64,000 nucleotides of DNA from Parablautia intestinalis (GCA_003612395.1 RAYQ01000003.1:244438-308437), one strand, 5' to 3'; shown: positions 45,112 through 54,991, counted from the first letter of the stretch. The notes: generated by a model not told the origin, from the sequence alone. Numbers and translations are program-made.

Positions 45112-46511
45112 GCCTCTAACGCCCTCAATATACTCCTGGCCACACTGATTCCGTTGGCAGATGCCTGCTGCAGTCCTCTGGTCACACCGGCGCCGTCTCC
45201 AATCGCCCGAAGCCCTTTTATACTGGTCTCAAAATCTTTGTTCACGACAACCCTGTTGGAATAAAATTTCACCTCCACCCCGTAAAGAAGCGTTTCGTCT
45301 GCGGCAATACCAGGGGTAATCTTATCAAGGGCCAGCAGCATTTCCTCAATATCTACCATAATCCTGTGGGGAAATACCAAAGATAAATCGCCCGGTACCG
45401 CATCCTTTAAAGTGGGCATCAGGTTGTTGCGGCAAAGGCGCTCTTCTGTGGTTCTCCTGCCTCTCCTGAAATCACCAAAGGTCTGCACCAGGATCTTTCC
45501 GCCGCAGAGCATGTTGGAAAGTCTGGCAATATGCTTGCCATATTCAATCGGCGTCTTAAAGGGCTTGGTAAAATTTTTGCTGACCAGAATGGCAAAATTC
45601 GTGTTGTCCGTTTTGTAATCCTGTGCCTTGTAAGCATGGCCGTTTACCACCGCCAGGCCTCCTTCATAGTATTCTGCTGCTACCTCTCCTGACGGATTGG
45701 TACAAAAGGTTCTCACCTTATCGTCAAAGGTAGGCGTATAGTAAATCAGCTTTGCCTCATAAAGATTTTCGTTTAAAAACTGCATAACTTCATCGCGTAC
45801 TTCCACCCGCACGCCGATGTCCACCGTTCCCGGTGTGGTCTCTATGCCTATTTCTCCGCATTTATCCTTAAACCAGTCCGCGCCCTCGCGTCCTACTGCG
45901 GCTACTATCTCGCCGGCGTAAAAGCATTCTCCCTTCCCGGTTTTGATACCTACGGCTCTGTCTTCCTCCAACAGGATTTCCTCTACCATGGTATCAAAAA
46001 TAAGTGTCACTCCTTCAGCCTCCAGATGATGCTGTAATTTTTCGTAAATCTTATAGCCTTCTTCCGTTCCCAGGTGCCGGATAGGACACTCCACCAGCTT
46101 TAAATTCGCATTGATTGCCTTTTTGCGTATTTCCCGAATTTCCGCCTGTCTGTCAACCCCATATACGTTTGTGTCTGCCCCAAACTTCAAATAAATACTG
46201 TCAGATTCCTCAATCAGCTCCCGGGTCCTTTCATAGCCAAGAATGGCGGGAAGGTTTCCCCCCACATCCGGTGAAAGGGACAGCTTTCCATCAGAAAAAG
46301 CTCCTGCTCCCGCAAACCCTGTGGTGATAGAACATGGCTTACAGCCTACACATTCCTTTGTAATACGTTTAGGACACTGCCGCCTTTCAATAGAACGGCC
46401 TTTCTCTACAAGAAGCACCTTTAAATCCTTATTTTTATTTACCAATTCATATGCGCAGAAAATTCCGCCCGGTCCTGCGCCTATGATAATCACGTCATAT
46501 TGATTCCCCAT
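45108..46511 (-). CDS. FAD-dependent oxidoreductase
   Basis: 467 residues. The dinucleotide fold is at the start (YDVIIIGAGPGGIFCAYEL), followed by a Cys-rich stretch RRQCPKRITKECVGCKPCS that may hold a cluster or disulfide. The closing FAD motif is LRAIGDGAGVTRGLQQASANG. It belongs to the family annotated as NAD(P)/FAD-dependent dehydrogenases (BT_1/YlxF-like 'HI0933-related' group); substrate is unknown. It is coupled to the parvulin gene, but no shared pathway is known. Confidence 0.85.
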   Translation of the reverse strand: MGNQYDVIIIGAGPGGIFCAYELVNKNKDLKVLLVEKGRSIERRQCPKRITKECVGCKPCSITTGFAGAGAFSDGKLSLSPDVGGNLPAILGYERTRELIEESDSIYLKFGADTNVYGVDRQAEIREIRKKAINANLKLVECPIRHLGTEEGYKIYEKLQHHLEAEGVTLIFDTMVEEILLEEDRAVGIKTGKGECFYAGEIVAAVGREGADWFKDKCGEIGIETTPGTVDIGVRVEVRDEVMQFLNENLYEAKLIYYTPTFDDKVRTFCTNPSGEVAAEYYEGGLAVVNGHAYKAQDYKTDNTNFAILVSKNFTKPFKTPIEYGKHIARLSNMLCGGKILVQTFGDFRRGRRTTEERLCRNNLMPTLKDAVPGDLSLVFPHRIMVDIEEMLLALDKITPGIAADETLLYGVEVKFYSNRVVVNKDFETSIKGLRAIGDGAGVTRGLQQASANGISVARSILRALEA

Positions 46512-46832
46512 ATGCCTGTCTCCTTTCTTTATAAATCTTTTCTTTTAAAACTGCATCATGTAATTGCAAACTTATAAATCTGTCAGCTGTTCTGTGAAAA
46601 GCCCGTGTATCATAGCCATAAAGCCTTCATTTCTTAGAATAGCATAATGGACGCTCCACTTCCAGCATTTGTTTTTCTATTTATATCTTTTACCTGTATT
46701 TGATTTATGCAAACTTTTCTTTAACTTCCTTTACAAACTGCCGCAAACTCTGTAAGATAAACCATAAAGAACTGCCACGGGAGCACTAAAACAAGCTATA
46801 ACTATTCTTTATTAGGAAATGAGGGATTTTTT
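46512..46832. other. Intergenic region between FAD oxidoreductase and HAD genes
   Basis: A 321-bp divergent, AT-rich gap. Apart from the promoter candidate at 46730-46758 I see no ORF with a ribosome binding site, no repeat copy and no RNA gene. Confidence 0.5.
46730..46758 (+). promoter_or_regulatory. Candidate promoter for the HAD gene
   Basis: -35 TTTACA, 17-bp spacer, -10 TAAGAT, about 75 bp before the start. Confidence 0.4.
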
Positions 46833-47483
46833 ATGATTCGAAACATCGTCTTTGATATGGACGGCGTACTGATTGATTCGGAAGCTCTGATTCTGGACGC
46901 CTGGAAAGAAGTTGCCGTCACAGAAAAAATTGCAGATATTGAACATACGTTATTACAGTGCATCGGTATCACCGCACCGGAGACAAAAGCTTTATTTTAC
47001 AGAACCTATGGGAATGACTTTCCTTATGAAACCTACAGGGAAATGGCTTCTGAAATTTTCCAGAGGCAAATCAGCAAAGAGGGCCTTCCCGTCAAACCCG
47101 GCGTCTATGAATTGTTTGCCTGGTTAAAAGAAAATCATTTCCAAATCGGCCTGGCATCCTCCACCCGGGAAGAGGTGGTACGCCGGGAGATGGAAAGCAT
47201 TGGGCTGATTGACTATTTCCATGTGATTGTATGCGGCGATATGGTTTCCCACAGCAAGCCCCATCCGGAAATATACTTAAAGTCCTGCCAGCTTTTAGGC
47301 GCAGCCCCCTCCTCATGTTATGCAGTGGAGGATTCGCCAAACGGAATACGTTCCGCTTACCGGGCAGGCATGAAGCCTCTTATGGTGCCTGATTTGATTG
47401 CGCCGGATGCGGAAATCAGACAATTGTTATTCCGGCAATTTCAGTCACTGTCAGATGTACGCCTGTTTTTGCAGGAGGGATAA
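46833..47483 (+). CDS. HAD-superfamily phosphatase (beta-phosphoglucomutase-like)
   Basis: 216 residues. Motif I is VFDMDGVLIDSEA (nucleophile Asp and the +2 Asp), motif II is in IGLASSTR, and the C-terminal Asp motif is AVEDSPNGIRSA. A helical cap lies at about 18-85. The sequence fits the subgroup of sugar-phosphate phosphatases and phosphoglucomutases. It stands alone, convergent with the BlaR-like gene; the stop codons of both lie in one hairpin. Confidence 0.9.
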   Translation: MIRNIVFDMDGVLIDSEALILDAWKEVAVTEKIADIEHTLLQCIGITAPETKALFYRTYGNDFPYETYREMASEIFQRQISKEGLPVKPGVYELFAWLKENHFQIGLASSTREEVVRREMESIGLIDYFHVIVCGDMVSHSKPHPEIYLKSCQLLGAAPSSCYAVEDSPNGIRSAYRAGMKPLMVPDLIAPDAEIRQLLFRQFQSLSDVRLFLQEG

Positions 47484-47504
47484 CGCCCAGGCGTTATTCC
47501 TCCT
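47473..47504. terminator. Shared hairpin over two convergent stop codons
   Basis: A 15-bp stem with one G-T pair (AGGAGGGATAACGCC / GGCGTTATTCCTCCT) and a 2-nt loop. Both the HAD TAA and the BlaR-like TAA lie in its arms. No U-run follows. Confidence 0.55.
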
Positions 47505-49449
47505 CTTCCTCATTATAGCTCTGGGGGATCCAGATTCCATTTTCCCCATAGGGCTGTACCATAAGCACCACAGCTCTGTTGCCGTCCATAAATTCCACAG
47601 TGACCTTAGCCTCTTTCCCTTTTTCGTCTATTTGGGCCTCCACTTCCACTTTTTCTTCGTTTCGCAGCAGATTCAGCAGACAAACGGCAGCCGTATCCGG
47701 CTCAAAAAGCGGCAGATAAATGGTTGTACTGCTAAGCAGCGCATTGTTATTTAAAGCCTCCCCCATACCATTTTCCAGATAATCCATAGGAGTGCCGCTA
47801 ATCTCCCCGTCCGGATATGCCTTCTCAAATTCTTCCAGAATACAAATATATTCCATGATATCCGTATCCACCTGATCAACCAGCCATTTATCCTCCTTAT
47901 GATAAGAAAGGCTCTGCCGCCATACGGACATATGAGGCTCCGAAGTCCACGCATAATACAGAAGTTCCGCATGATTTTCCGAAAGTTCTACAACACGAAC
48001 CAGGTCGTCCTCTATGGGCCAGGGACTTGACCAGCCGAAAGTGTATCCGTTTTCCGGACCAGGCATCATCTCGTTCTCCCCCGCATTCTTTTTCCATTCA
48101 TCGGAACACATGGCATAAATTTTTTCTCCGTCCCTGTTGCAGAAAGCCTCTGTCCACTGCCTTACAAACTCTGTGTTTTCTTCCGGATTTTCTCCTTCTG
48201 TCTGCGATACAAATATCTGTGCCTCATCTTCTGTGCCTTTCGCCGGTTCCGGCAGTGTCTGACCCTGGCCTGCCATTTCTCCTGAACCCGGCAGTGTCTG
48301 GCTCTGCCCTGCCTCTTCCCCTGATCCCAGCGGTGTTTGACCTTGGTCTTCCTCTTTCTCTGATTCCGGCAACAGTACTCCCTGCCTGTCCCCCTTCTCT
48401 GTTTCAGACAGCATCTCTCCCTGATCTGCTCCCTCCTCCGGCCCTGGCAGTGCCTTTTCCCGTCTTGTTGTCATAAAGCACAGGGAAACTACCATACAAA
48501 CAGTAATGCTCATTACAACCGCCAAAAGTGCTGGCTTCTTATAGCGCAAAACATTTTTCACTCTTTCTTTTATCCCTGTTTCCCCGAAAAATGCCTGACA
48601 TGCCGTTATTTTCTTTTGGGCTACCGAACAGTTTAAAAGAGCCGTTGAGTATGCCTTTTTCTCCCAGGCTGTAAAATCCCGAATCACCAGTTCGTCACAG
48701 GCAAGTTCAATATCCCTGCACATCAGCTTATAGGCAAGCCAGATGCACGGATTAAACCAGTGGATGCATAGAAGCACAAAAGCCGCAGGCTTAGTCAGAT
48801 AATCCTTTCTCTTTTGGTGAGCACATTCATGTTTTATGATATAAGGCAGGCTTTCTTCCTCTATGTGCATGGGAATATAAATCCGCGGGCGGACAATACC
48901 AAACAAAAAAGGTGTCTGTATTCTGTCACTTTGATAAATTTTGATCCCCATGCTTTCCCACGGAACTGCTGTTTTCAGCATACGTGTAATTTTGTGCCAG
49001 CTTATAAAAAAATATCCCAGCAGTAAAAGCACTCCAAGCCCCCAAAACACAGCGCCGGCTTTCATCAGCATGTGTCCTCTGCCTGCGTCCTTTAGGCTCC
49101 CCGTACTGTTCACACCAAAAAGCCCGGGCTGTGCCAAAGCCTTTTTTTCCATATCCACCAAATCTTCTGTCCCTGTTCCCGATTCAATGTTATCTAAATT
49201 TTCCAAAGCTTCGCTATCATAAAGCCAGCCGCCGCGGTCGGCCCCGCCGCTTATCTCTACCCTTGGAAGCAGTCCAAAGGCCGATTCTATGGAAAAGGGA
49301 AAAAGCAGATGTATTCCCACCAGCATCCACAAAAAGCACCGGAAGCTTTTCGGCATTTTTCTAAACAAAATGCGTATCGCCGCAACAGCTAAAACCATAA
49401 AACCCGCCGATATACTTGTGCTTAAAATGCTTGTAAATATGCTTTCCAC
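47494..49449 (-). CDS. M56/BlaR1-family membrane metallopeptidase sensor
   Basis: About 651 residues. The GTG at 49449 has GGGAGG nine bases upstream. The N-terminal half has four or more membrane helices and the zinc motif HECAH, with a following Glu region (CRDIELACDELVI). After another helix (MSITVCMVVSLCFM) come about six 13-residue repeats rich in Gly/Gln/Glu (for example GSGEEAGQSQTLP). The extracellular part (about 430-651) starts like an NTF2-type fold (FVRQWTEAFCNRDGEKIYAM), not a penicillin-binding domain. In BlaR1 the protease cleaves BlaI when ligand binds; the signal here is unknown. Confidence 0.88.
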   Translation of the reverse strand: MESIFTSILSTSISAGFMVLAVAAIRILFRKMPKSFRCFLWMLVGIHLLFPFSIESAFGLLPRVEISGGADRGGWLYDSEALENLDNIESGTGTEDLVDMEKKALAQPGLFGVNSTGSLKDAGRGHMLMKAGAVFWGLGVLLLLGYFFISWHKITRMLKTAVPWESMGIKIYQSDRIQTPFLFGIVRPRIYIPMHIEEESLPYIIKHECAHQKRKDYLTKPAAFVLLCIHWFNPCIWLAYKLMCRDIELACDELVIRDFTAWEKKAYSTALLNCSVAQKKITACQAFFGETGIKERVKNVLRYKKPALLAVVMSITVCMVVSLCFMTTRREKALPGPEEGADQGEMLSETEKGDRQGVLLPESEKEEDQGQTPLGSGEEAGQSQTLPGSGEMAGQGQTLPEPAKGTEDEAQIFVSQTEGENPEENTEFVRQWTEAFCNRDGEKIYAMCSDEWKKNAGENEMMPGPENGYTFGWSSPWPIEDDLVRVVELSENHAELLYYAWTSEPHMSVWRQSLSYHKEDKWLVDQVDTDIMEYICILEEFEKAYPDGEISGTPMDYLENGMGEALNNNALLSSTTIYLPLFEPDTAAVCLLNLLRNEEKVEVEAQIDEKGKEAKVTVEFMDGNRAVVLMVQPYGENGIWIPQSYNEEEEE

Positions 49450-49578
49450 AATAAACATCCTCCCTTCCCGGCCTTCGAATTCCCGGCAGCAAAAAAAGCT
49501 GCATCTCATCTTCCGTAAATTTAGTTTGAGCCAAAGATCACACAAAGCACATCATACTCAAATACGCCTTAAAAGGCC

Positions 49579-49935
49579 TTACTTATAAGTGTTGATTATT
49601 CTCTGTATTTCTTCAATCTCCTGCCCGGACAACTTTCTTTTTCTGGTAAACGCCGCAATAAAATCAGGCAGAGAGCCTGAAAAACTTCTCTCCACTATCT
49701 CAGCGCTTTCCTCCGACTGCACGTCCTCTTTTGACAAAAGGGAGGTTACGATTGCGTTTTCTGATTTTAAAACTCCCCGCTGTGACAGACGCTTAATCAC
49801 TGTATAGGTAGTAGACTTTTTCCATTCCAGTTTTTCCCTGCAAAGCCTTACCAGCTCCGTGCTGGAAACAGGTTCATTTTCCCACAGGATTTCGCAAAAA
49901 CGGTATTCGCTTTCAAATATTTTAGGCATCTCCAT
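49579..49935 (-). CDS. BlaI/MecI-family repressor
   Basis: About 118 residues. Winged helix-turn-helix with the family's segments SSTELVRLCREKLEWKKSTTYTVIKRLSQRG and a C-terminal dimerisation helix pair (SGSLPDFIAAFTRKRKLSGQ). The start at 49935 has GGAGG seven bases upstream. The BlaR1-like gene follows, and two matching palindromes lie upstream. No beta-lactamase gene is visible in the window. Confidence 0.92.
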   Translation of the reverse strand: MEMPKIFESEYRFCEILWENEPVSSTELVRLCREKLEWKKSTTYTVIKRLSQRGVLKSENAIVTSLLSKEDVQSEESAEIVERSFSGSLPDFIAAFTRKRKLSGQEIEEIQRIINTYK

Positions 49936-50072
49936 TTCCACACCTCCATACATTGCAGGCTTTACACGTACCATTAATAAATTACTTCTACGACTTACAG
50001 ATCAGCTAAGTGTCAAAGCCCCTGCTTCAGACAATCAGGGGGGCGGGCTTACGGTACTGCAAATCGAAATAG

Positions 50073-50113
50073 GTCTAATACATTAGACTTGCAATAAGTC
50101 TATCACATTAGAC
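50073..50113. promoter_or_regulatory. Twin BlaI-type operators
   Basis: GTCTAATACATTAGAC (50073-50088, perfect arms) and GTCTATCACATTAGAC (50098-50113), centres 25 bp apart. They lie about 140 bp before the repressor start. A possible TTGCAA/TATTTC promoter on the minus strand sits across the nearer one. Confidence 0.8.
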
Positions 50114-50239
50114 CTGCTATGTCAATATCAGACAGGTGTTGTTAATCATGCAGCTGATATTCATATTGTAGGATTAAGAGAAATGTGTTATAGTTGAAAC
50201 AAATCATAATAAGTTTCAAAAATAAGGCGGTAAAGTTCA

Positions 50240-51316
50240 ATGTCTCTGGAAAATAAAACAAGAGAAAATATAAAATAGAATATTCTTGAGAAAATATATT
50301 ATAGAAATAATAATATTGTAGCCTCGACATCTGAGACCTATAATATATCAAGAACCACTGTAAACAGATATCTTAAGGAAATGGAAACAAACGGAATTAT
50401 TGAAAGGTGCGAGGAAAAACAATATAAATGGCAGCTAAAAGAAACCCGCAACTCATTTTTTATTTACTATCCGCAGAAGGATAAATTGGAAGAAGACAGA
50501 ATTTTTGAAACTGATATTCTTCCACTATTGAAGGTTCTGCCTGACAGCGTTTTAAAAATTTGGAATTATGCATTTTGCGAAATAATGAATAATGCTATAG
50601 AGCATTCTAAAGCGGAGAAGATCGGTGTAGTATTCAGTTCGAATATACTCTTTACACGCATATTTATAAGAGATGATGGCGTGGGAATTTTTGAAAATAT
50701 AAGGCAATATATTTTAAATACAACCCAAAAGAATATATCGCTGGATGATGCAATGTCTATCCTGTTTGTGGGAAAAATGACAACCAATAAGGAGAATCAT
50801 TCAGGGGAAGGTATTTTCTTTACGTCACGTTCGTTAGACAGATTTTATATATTATCATCAAACCGGATATTTGTGCATGAAGCTTATGACAAAAATTCTT
50901 CTGCCGATATACGTACGATAAACAGGCCCTCAAGAAAAGTTATAGAAAATGAAAAAGGGACTTCTGTTGTTATGGAACTTTGGAACAATTCGAAACGGCA
51001 ATTAAGAGAGGTGTTCGATATGTTTTCTTCCAATGAAAGAGGCTTTTACAAAACACAAATACCTATAAAAAGTTCGATACTAAGTGATTTCCCGGTTTCC
51101 CGATCTCAGGCAAGAAGATTATGCAGCGGATTCGATAAATTTGAGGAAATTGAACTTGACTTTGATGGAATTGATGATGTGGGAAGGGCATTTATACACG
51201 AAATTTTTTGTGTGTTTAAAGATAAGCACCCCGAAATTGAAATAAAGGTAAAAAATGCGAGTACAAATGTCACAAATGTAATTACACAGGTAAAAAAGAC
51301 CATAGTACCGACCTAA
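50240..51316 (+). pseudogene. wHTH–HATPase–DUF4325 regulator interrupted by an in-frame TAG
   Basis: From ATG 50240 the frame reads MSLENKTRENIK, then TAG (50276-50278), then NILEKIYYRNNNIVASTSET and a helix-turn-helix ISRTTVNRYLKEMETNGII. Downstream are a histidine-kinase-like ATPase (FCEIMNNAIEHS, RDDGVGIF, SGEGIFFTSR) and a DUF4325 STAS-like end (SRSQARRLCSGFDKFEEIEL). CAG to TAG would explain the stop, so the full gene was about 358 codons. The remaining open frame from ATG 50381 (311 codons) lacks the first DNA-binding helices and has no good ribosome binding site. The base composition is more AT-rich than its neighbours. Confidence 0.75.
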
Positions 51317-51340
51317 TAGAAACGTGCGCCGCAAGGCGCA

Positions 51341-51380
51341 CTATAAAAAGAGATGGAAAATATTCCATCTCTTTTTATAG
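51341..51380. terminator. Bidirectional terminator
   Basis: An 18-bp perfect stem CTATAAAAAGAGATGGAA / TTCCATCTCTTTTTATAG with a 4-nt loop and A5/T5 runs. A small GTGCGCC / GGCGCAC hairpin precedes it. Confidence 0.9.
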
Positions 51381-51413
51381 TCTTTGCCGCCTTTATGCCG
51401 TCACAACCTGTTT

Positions 51414-52628
51414 TTACCAGGTTTTCTCAAAAGCCAGATTCCATTCTATATCGTAAGGACTGTCAGCTTCCGCCTTAATATCCTCGTAAATTCCGCGCCT
51501 TTCCTCGCTGCTTTCTTCCGCCCAGTATTCATATCCTACGAAATAATTCTCCATGAAATCATCCCATGAGTCAAATGCCTCCTGGATAACCCTGGCCACT
51601 TCCAGAGATTTGTCCAGTGCTTCCGTTTCCGTATAAAAGCCTGCAAGATAATAGTTTCCGAGAAGCGACATTGCCCGGCTGTAATCCCATGCCGCTAAAG
51701 CGTTTTCTCCATATTTCTCATAGCAGCTGTACCAGATATCATAATTTTCCGCTTCTTCCACATCTATATAGAAATTTTCAAGCAAAAAGTCAACCCTTTC
51801 TTCTTTTGGGACATCTCCCACACCGGATTCACCTATGTAAGCCATATCCTCTAAAAATGAGGTGCGGTGTCCCTCCGTAAGGAGCCATTCCATGTTTTCA
51901 TCCGCCGACGCCTTATCGGTCACCTCCCACCAGTCGGCCAGAAGATTTTGAGCAATCTGCTTACTCATATCGTTTGCAGGAAGCCCGCCAAACATGGTGT
52001 AATCCCAGCTATTTACCGCCGTCAGCACCGCACAGGTGTTGTTAAACCACTGAATAGTGTCCGTGGCTTCCACAACCGATGCGTTTTCTACTTCCGGTAC
52101 GGTTTCCTTAAAGGTTGCGCACACCTTCTTAAAATATTCTTCCTTCTGGTCGTTCATCTTGGGGGCCGCATATAAAATACAGTAAAATGCGTAGTCCGTC
52201 TCACCGTAAACCACGCGTCCGGCTCCTTTAACCCCATCTGCTGTCACTACACAGCTGTAGGCGCTGTCAACGTCCATCCCGGGAACAGACGGCGCTTCCA
52301 TATCCTCCGGCTCCGATATGGGATAAGTGCTTTCGATTATCTCTTTCCATCTGTCCATGGTGACCCCGGCACCGTATACGCTTTTTGTAAGCTGCATAAC
52401 GGAAACGCCCTCCGAATTGTCCTCCGTAAATGCCGCTACCCAGCCTTCGCTTCCGCTTTCATCGTTTATCTTCTCAGGGCTCCAGCTCTCATCTAACTGA
52501 ATGCTTACAGTTTCATCATCTGAGACAAACTCCTTAAGAACGATTTCTTTCCCGCTTTTTCCGCACCCTGCAACCATCAGTGCAATGGCCATGGCAAGTA
52601 TTATGACTTTTTTCTTTCTTTTTTTCAT
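51414..52628 (-). CDS. Lipoprotein with DUF1266 domain
   Basis: 404 residues. The lipobox is MVAGC (Cys at about 22) after KKRKKK and a hydrophobic run. Residues about 35-165 form a separate domain (DDETVSIQLDESWSPEKI) resembling surface-lipoprotein modules that sense stress. The C-terminal half is DUF1266 (AWDYSRAMSLLGNYYLAGFY, SWDDFMENYFVGYEYW), a helical domain of unknown role. It lies between two accessory regulators, with no operon partner. Confidence 0.82.
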   Translation of the reverse strand: MKKRKKKVIILAMAIALMVAGCGKSGKEIVLKEFVSDDETVSIQLDESWSPEKINDESGSEGWVAAFTEDNSEGVSVMQLTKSVYGAGVTMDRWKEIIESTYPISEPEDMEAPSVPGMDVDSAYSCVVTADGVKGAGRVVYGETDYAFYCILYAAPKMNDQKEEYFKKVCATFKETVPEVENASVVEATDTIQWFNNTCAVLTAVNSWDYTMFGGLPANDMSKQIAQNLLADWWEVTDKASADENMEWLLTEGHRTSFLEDMAYIGESGVGDVPKEERVDFLLENFYIDVEEAENYDIWYSCYEKYGENALAAWDYSRAMSLLGNYYLAGFYTETEALDKSLEVARVIQEAFDSWDDFMENYFVGYEYWAEESSEERRGIYEDIKAEADSPYDIEWNLAFEKTW

Positions 52629-52730
52629 TTTTTACCCCATTTCTGCTAAAAATAATATTTTATTTTGCCAATATATAATATATATTATTTTCAACCGGGT
52701 TTGTCAATCCGAAGCCGCTTTCCTGACACA

Positions 52731-52775
52731 AAATAAAACGCTGCCACATTTCGCGAGCCAGCTTATTTATAAAAA
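52731..52775 (-). repeat. Hairpin repeat family 1, copy H
   Basis: Minus strand AATAAG, GCTGGC, TCGCGAAATGTGG, CAGC, then GTTTTATTTTG. It adjoins the ABC permease stop. Confidence 0.6.
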
Positions 52776-52779
52776 ACAG

Positions 52780-54876
52780 CTAACCCTGAATCTGGTGACA
52801 CATATTTTTCACAGCAAGCCGGTAAACCGCATAATAAATCAGACCGATTCCCATAAGGATAAAAAGACACACTGCCATCCCCCCTGCCTCGCTTGCCGTG
52901 ATTTTTCCGTCATTGCCATACATCAGAAGAATATAAAGAAAATACATGGCGCCCATGCCGACTATCGCCGGGATTTTAAATACGGGCCCTGCCTGGCTCC
53001 TGATCTCCTTTAGCAGAAATCCGGGCGAGGCGCCAAGACGCTTTAAATCCTCAAAAACATAGCGGTTATTAAGAACAATTGTCATACACCGGGTATATTC
53101 AATAATCACAGCCGCCAGAGAACAGATAATGGCAATAAACAAAAACATCATGAGAAATACGGAAAAAGTACTGTTATAATCCGTTTGATCCAGCAAACGG
53201 CTTTTGGGCATATACTTCCAGTAAATTCTGAAATTGCTGCTGTCCGGATCGGAAAAGCTGACTTCAGTCATGTCCGGCGTATCTCCCCAATACACTTCCC
53301 CCTGACTGTTTGCATAGTATTTTGAAACCCGATCATAGTACGATGGTATCTCACATTCCGGACCAAAAGAGGAAATCAGCGTATAGAAAAAGTCCTGTGC
53401 AAATTCATAGCTGTCCTCCCCGTCTATGTTAAAAAAGACTGCCTCTCCCATCCATTCTCCGCCAAGATCCTGGCCAACACTTTCATAGTCTTCGCTATTC
53501 AGCACATAATATCCACTGGAATCCGTTAATAAATCATAGTGGGCATATCCGGCAAATTTAACGGGAATACTTTGAAAAGTTTCCATATTAGTAAGCACCT
53601 GCGCGGTTTCCTCCAGAAACTGCAGTCCTGTCCCGTCCGACTTGCAAACCGCCATATAGCTGCCCTTTTCCAGGGCGATTTTTTCTCCGGTAAGGGCTTC
53701 ATAGGATTCTTCCGACAGAAATCTCCCTTCACACTTAAACGGAATACGCTCATAATGAAATGAACGGCCCTCCTCCACTTCCGTGATTCCGTCCATGCCG
53801 AGGGACAGATAAGGCGCCTTTTTAAAGTCCTTAACGACAAGGCCGTGTTTTGCAGCCAGCGTGGAAATTTCTTCCTCATCTGGAACATTCTGGTCAGCCC
53901 GGTAATGATAATAATAATCATATGGGCGGGATTTTATCTCCATGGCCCTTTCTACGCCGGTCATGGGCAGATAGAACATTCCAAAAACACTTCCTGCTAT
54001 CAGCACCGTGCTTACAAGAAGATTATTCACCGTCTGCTTTCCCTGAAATTTCATCATGCTCCTGGCAATCAAATTTTTGTATGGATCCTTTTTGCGCGGC
54101 CGCCAGCCGTATACCACTGTGTGCAGCATAATCATATAAAGCCCCACGAAAACAGGCGCATACAAAATATTAATCCATGCCGGTGCATAAAATTGAAAGC
54201 CATAATAGCAGACCACCGGGCCCATGTATCCAAGGACAGCTCCTGCCAAAACCAGCCCTATGCCCACAGGTCCGCACCATCTGCCCAGCTCTCTTACCGG
54301 TTCGTTTCTGTGTTCTTCATGCATGACTTCCATAATATTGGTTTTCTTTAAATACCGGTAAGCATTCAGGCAGGAACAGGCCACGACAATCACAAAAAAT
54401 ACCGCTGACAAATACAGGCACTTAAAATCAAAGGTTAAGGCCATCTGACTGCTGTCTGAGATGAGCTTAAAGCAGTTCCACAAAATCCATACAAAAGGAA
54501 AGCCTGCCACAATTCCCAAAAAGGAGGATACGGCACTCAGGGTAAGCACTTCCCGAAAAAGCCCCGGCAAAAGCCGGCGTCCCGAAGCTCCGAGAGCCAT
54601 CAGCGTCCCTAACTGCTTTGCCTTTTTCCTGAAAAAAAGACCGGAAGCATAAATGGTAAACACCACGCACCCAAACAACGCCAGCACAAAGATTGCTACC
54701 ATCTGCTTGCGGCTGTCGCCTCCCTGCGGAAGCACCAAAAGCACCGTAGGCGAAAACATCATAGCCGAGTAAGCCGTAATAAGCAGCAAAGAAATAAAAT
54801 TGCAAAACAAATAAAGCTTTGCCTGCTTTGCATCTGCCTTTTGTAGTTTTTTCTCTAAATCCTTTAATGTCATCAT
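52780..54876 (-). CDS. FtsX-type ABC permease (BceB-like)
   Basis: 698 residues, about ten membrane helices in the BceB/MacB-related layout. Helices at about 20-110 (with KAKQLGTLMALGASGRRLL, the coupling region) and 110-290 precede a large extracellular domain (about 310-530), and the last helices follow FSVFLMMFLFIAIICSLAAV. Such permeases expel or sense antimicrobial peptides. It is the second gene after its ATPase, and the LytTR/GHKL pair is divergent. Confidence 0.9.
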   Translation of the reverse strand: MMTLKDLEKKLQKADAKQAKLYLFCNFISLLLITAYSAMMFSPTVLLVLPQGGDSRKQMVAIFVLALFGCVVFTIYASGLFFRKKAKQLGTLMALGASGRRLLPGLFREVLTLSAVSSFLGIVAGFPFVWILWNCFKLISDSSQMALTFDFKCLYLSAVFFVIVVACSCLNAYRYLKKTNIMEVMHEEHRNEPVRELGRWCGPVGIGLVLAGAVLGYMGPVVCYYGFQFYAPAWINILYAPVFVGLYMIMLHTVVYGWRPRKKDPYKNLIARSMMKFQGKQTVNNLLVSTVLIAGSVFGMFYLPMTGVERAMEIKSRPYDYYYHYRADQNVPDEEEISTLAAKHGLVVKDFKKAPYLSLGMDGITEVEEGRSFHYERIPFKCEGRFLSEESYEALTGEKIALEKGSYMAVCKSDGTGLQFLEETAQVLTNMETFQSIPVKFAGYAHYDLLTDSSGYYVLNSEDYESVGQDLGGEWMGEAVFFNIDGEDSYEFAQDFFYTLISSFGPECEIPSYYDRVSKYYANSQGEVYWGDTPDMTEVSFSDPDSSNFRIYWKYMPKSRLLDQTDYNSTFSVFLMMFLFIAIICSLAAVIIEYTRCMTIVLNNRYVFEDLKRLGASPGFLLKEIRSQAGPVFKIPAIVGMGAMYFLYILLMYGNDGKITASEAGGMAVCLFILMGIGLIYYAVYRLAVKNMCHQIQG

Positions 54877-54968
54877 ATTAATCTCCCATTCTTGCCAACA
54901 GCCCGCAAATTTGGGCCAGGCACAAATTTGTGGTTGATAAAATCAGCCGTCAGGCTGATTTTTCAACC
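54877..54968 (-). repeat. Start-codon-linked hairpin element, permease copy
   Basis: Reading toward the gene: GGTTGAAAAATCAGCC / GGCTGATTTTATCAACC stem, ACAAATTTGTG, GGCCCAAATTTGCGGGC, then TGTTGGCAAGAATGGGAG and ATTAATATG. It fills the whole gap between ATPase and permease. Confidence 0.75.
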
Positions 54969-54991
54969 TATTCCCATTCTCCCTTCCCAGC

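Noticed and set aside
47494..49935. Beta-lactam resistance locus
   Set aside because: BlaI/BlaR1 relatives control many genes; there is no beta-lactamase and no penicillin-binding domain in the sensor.
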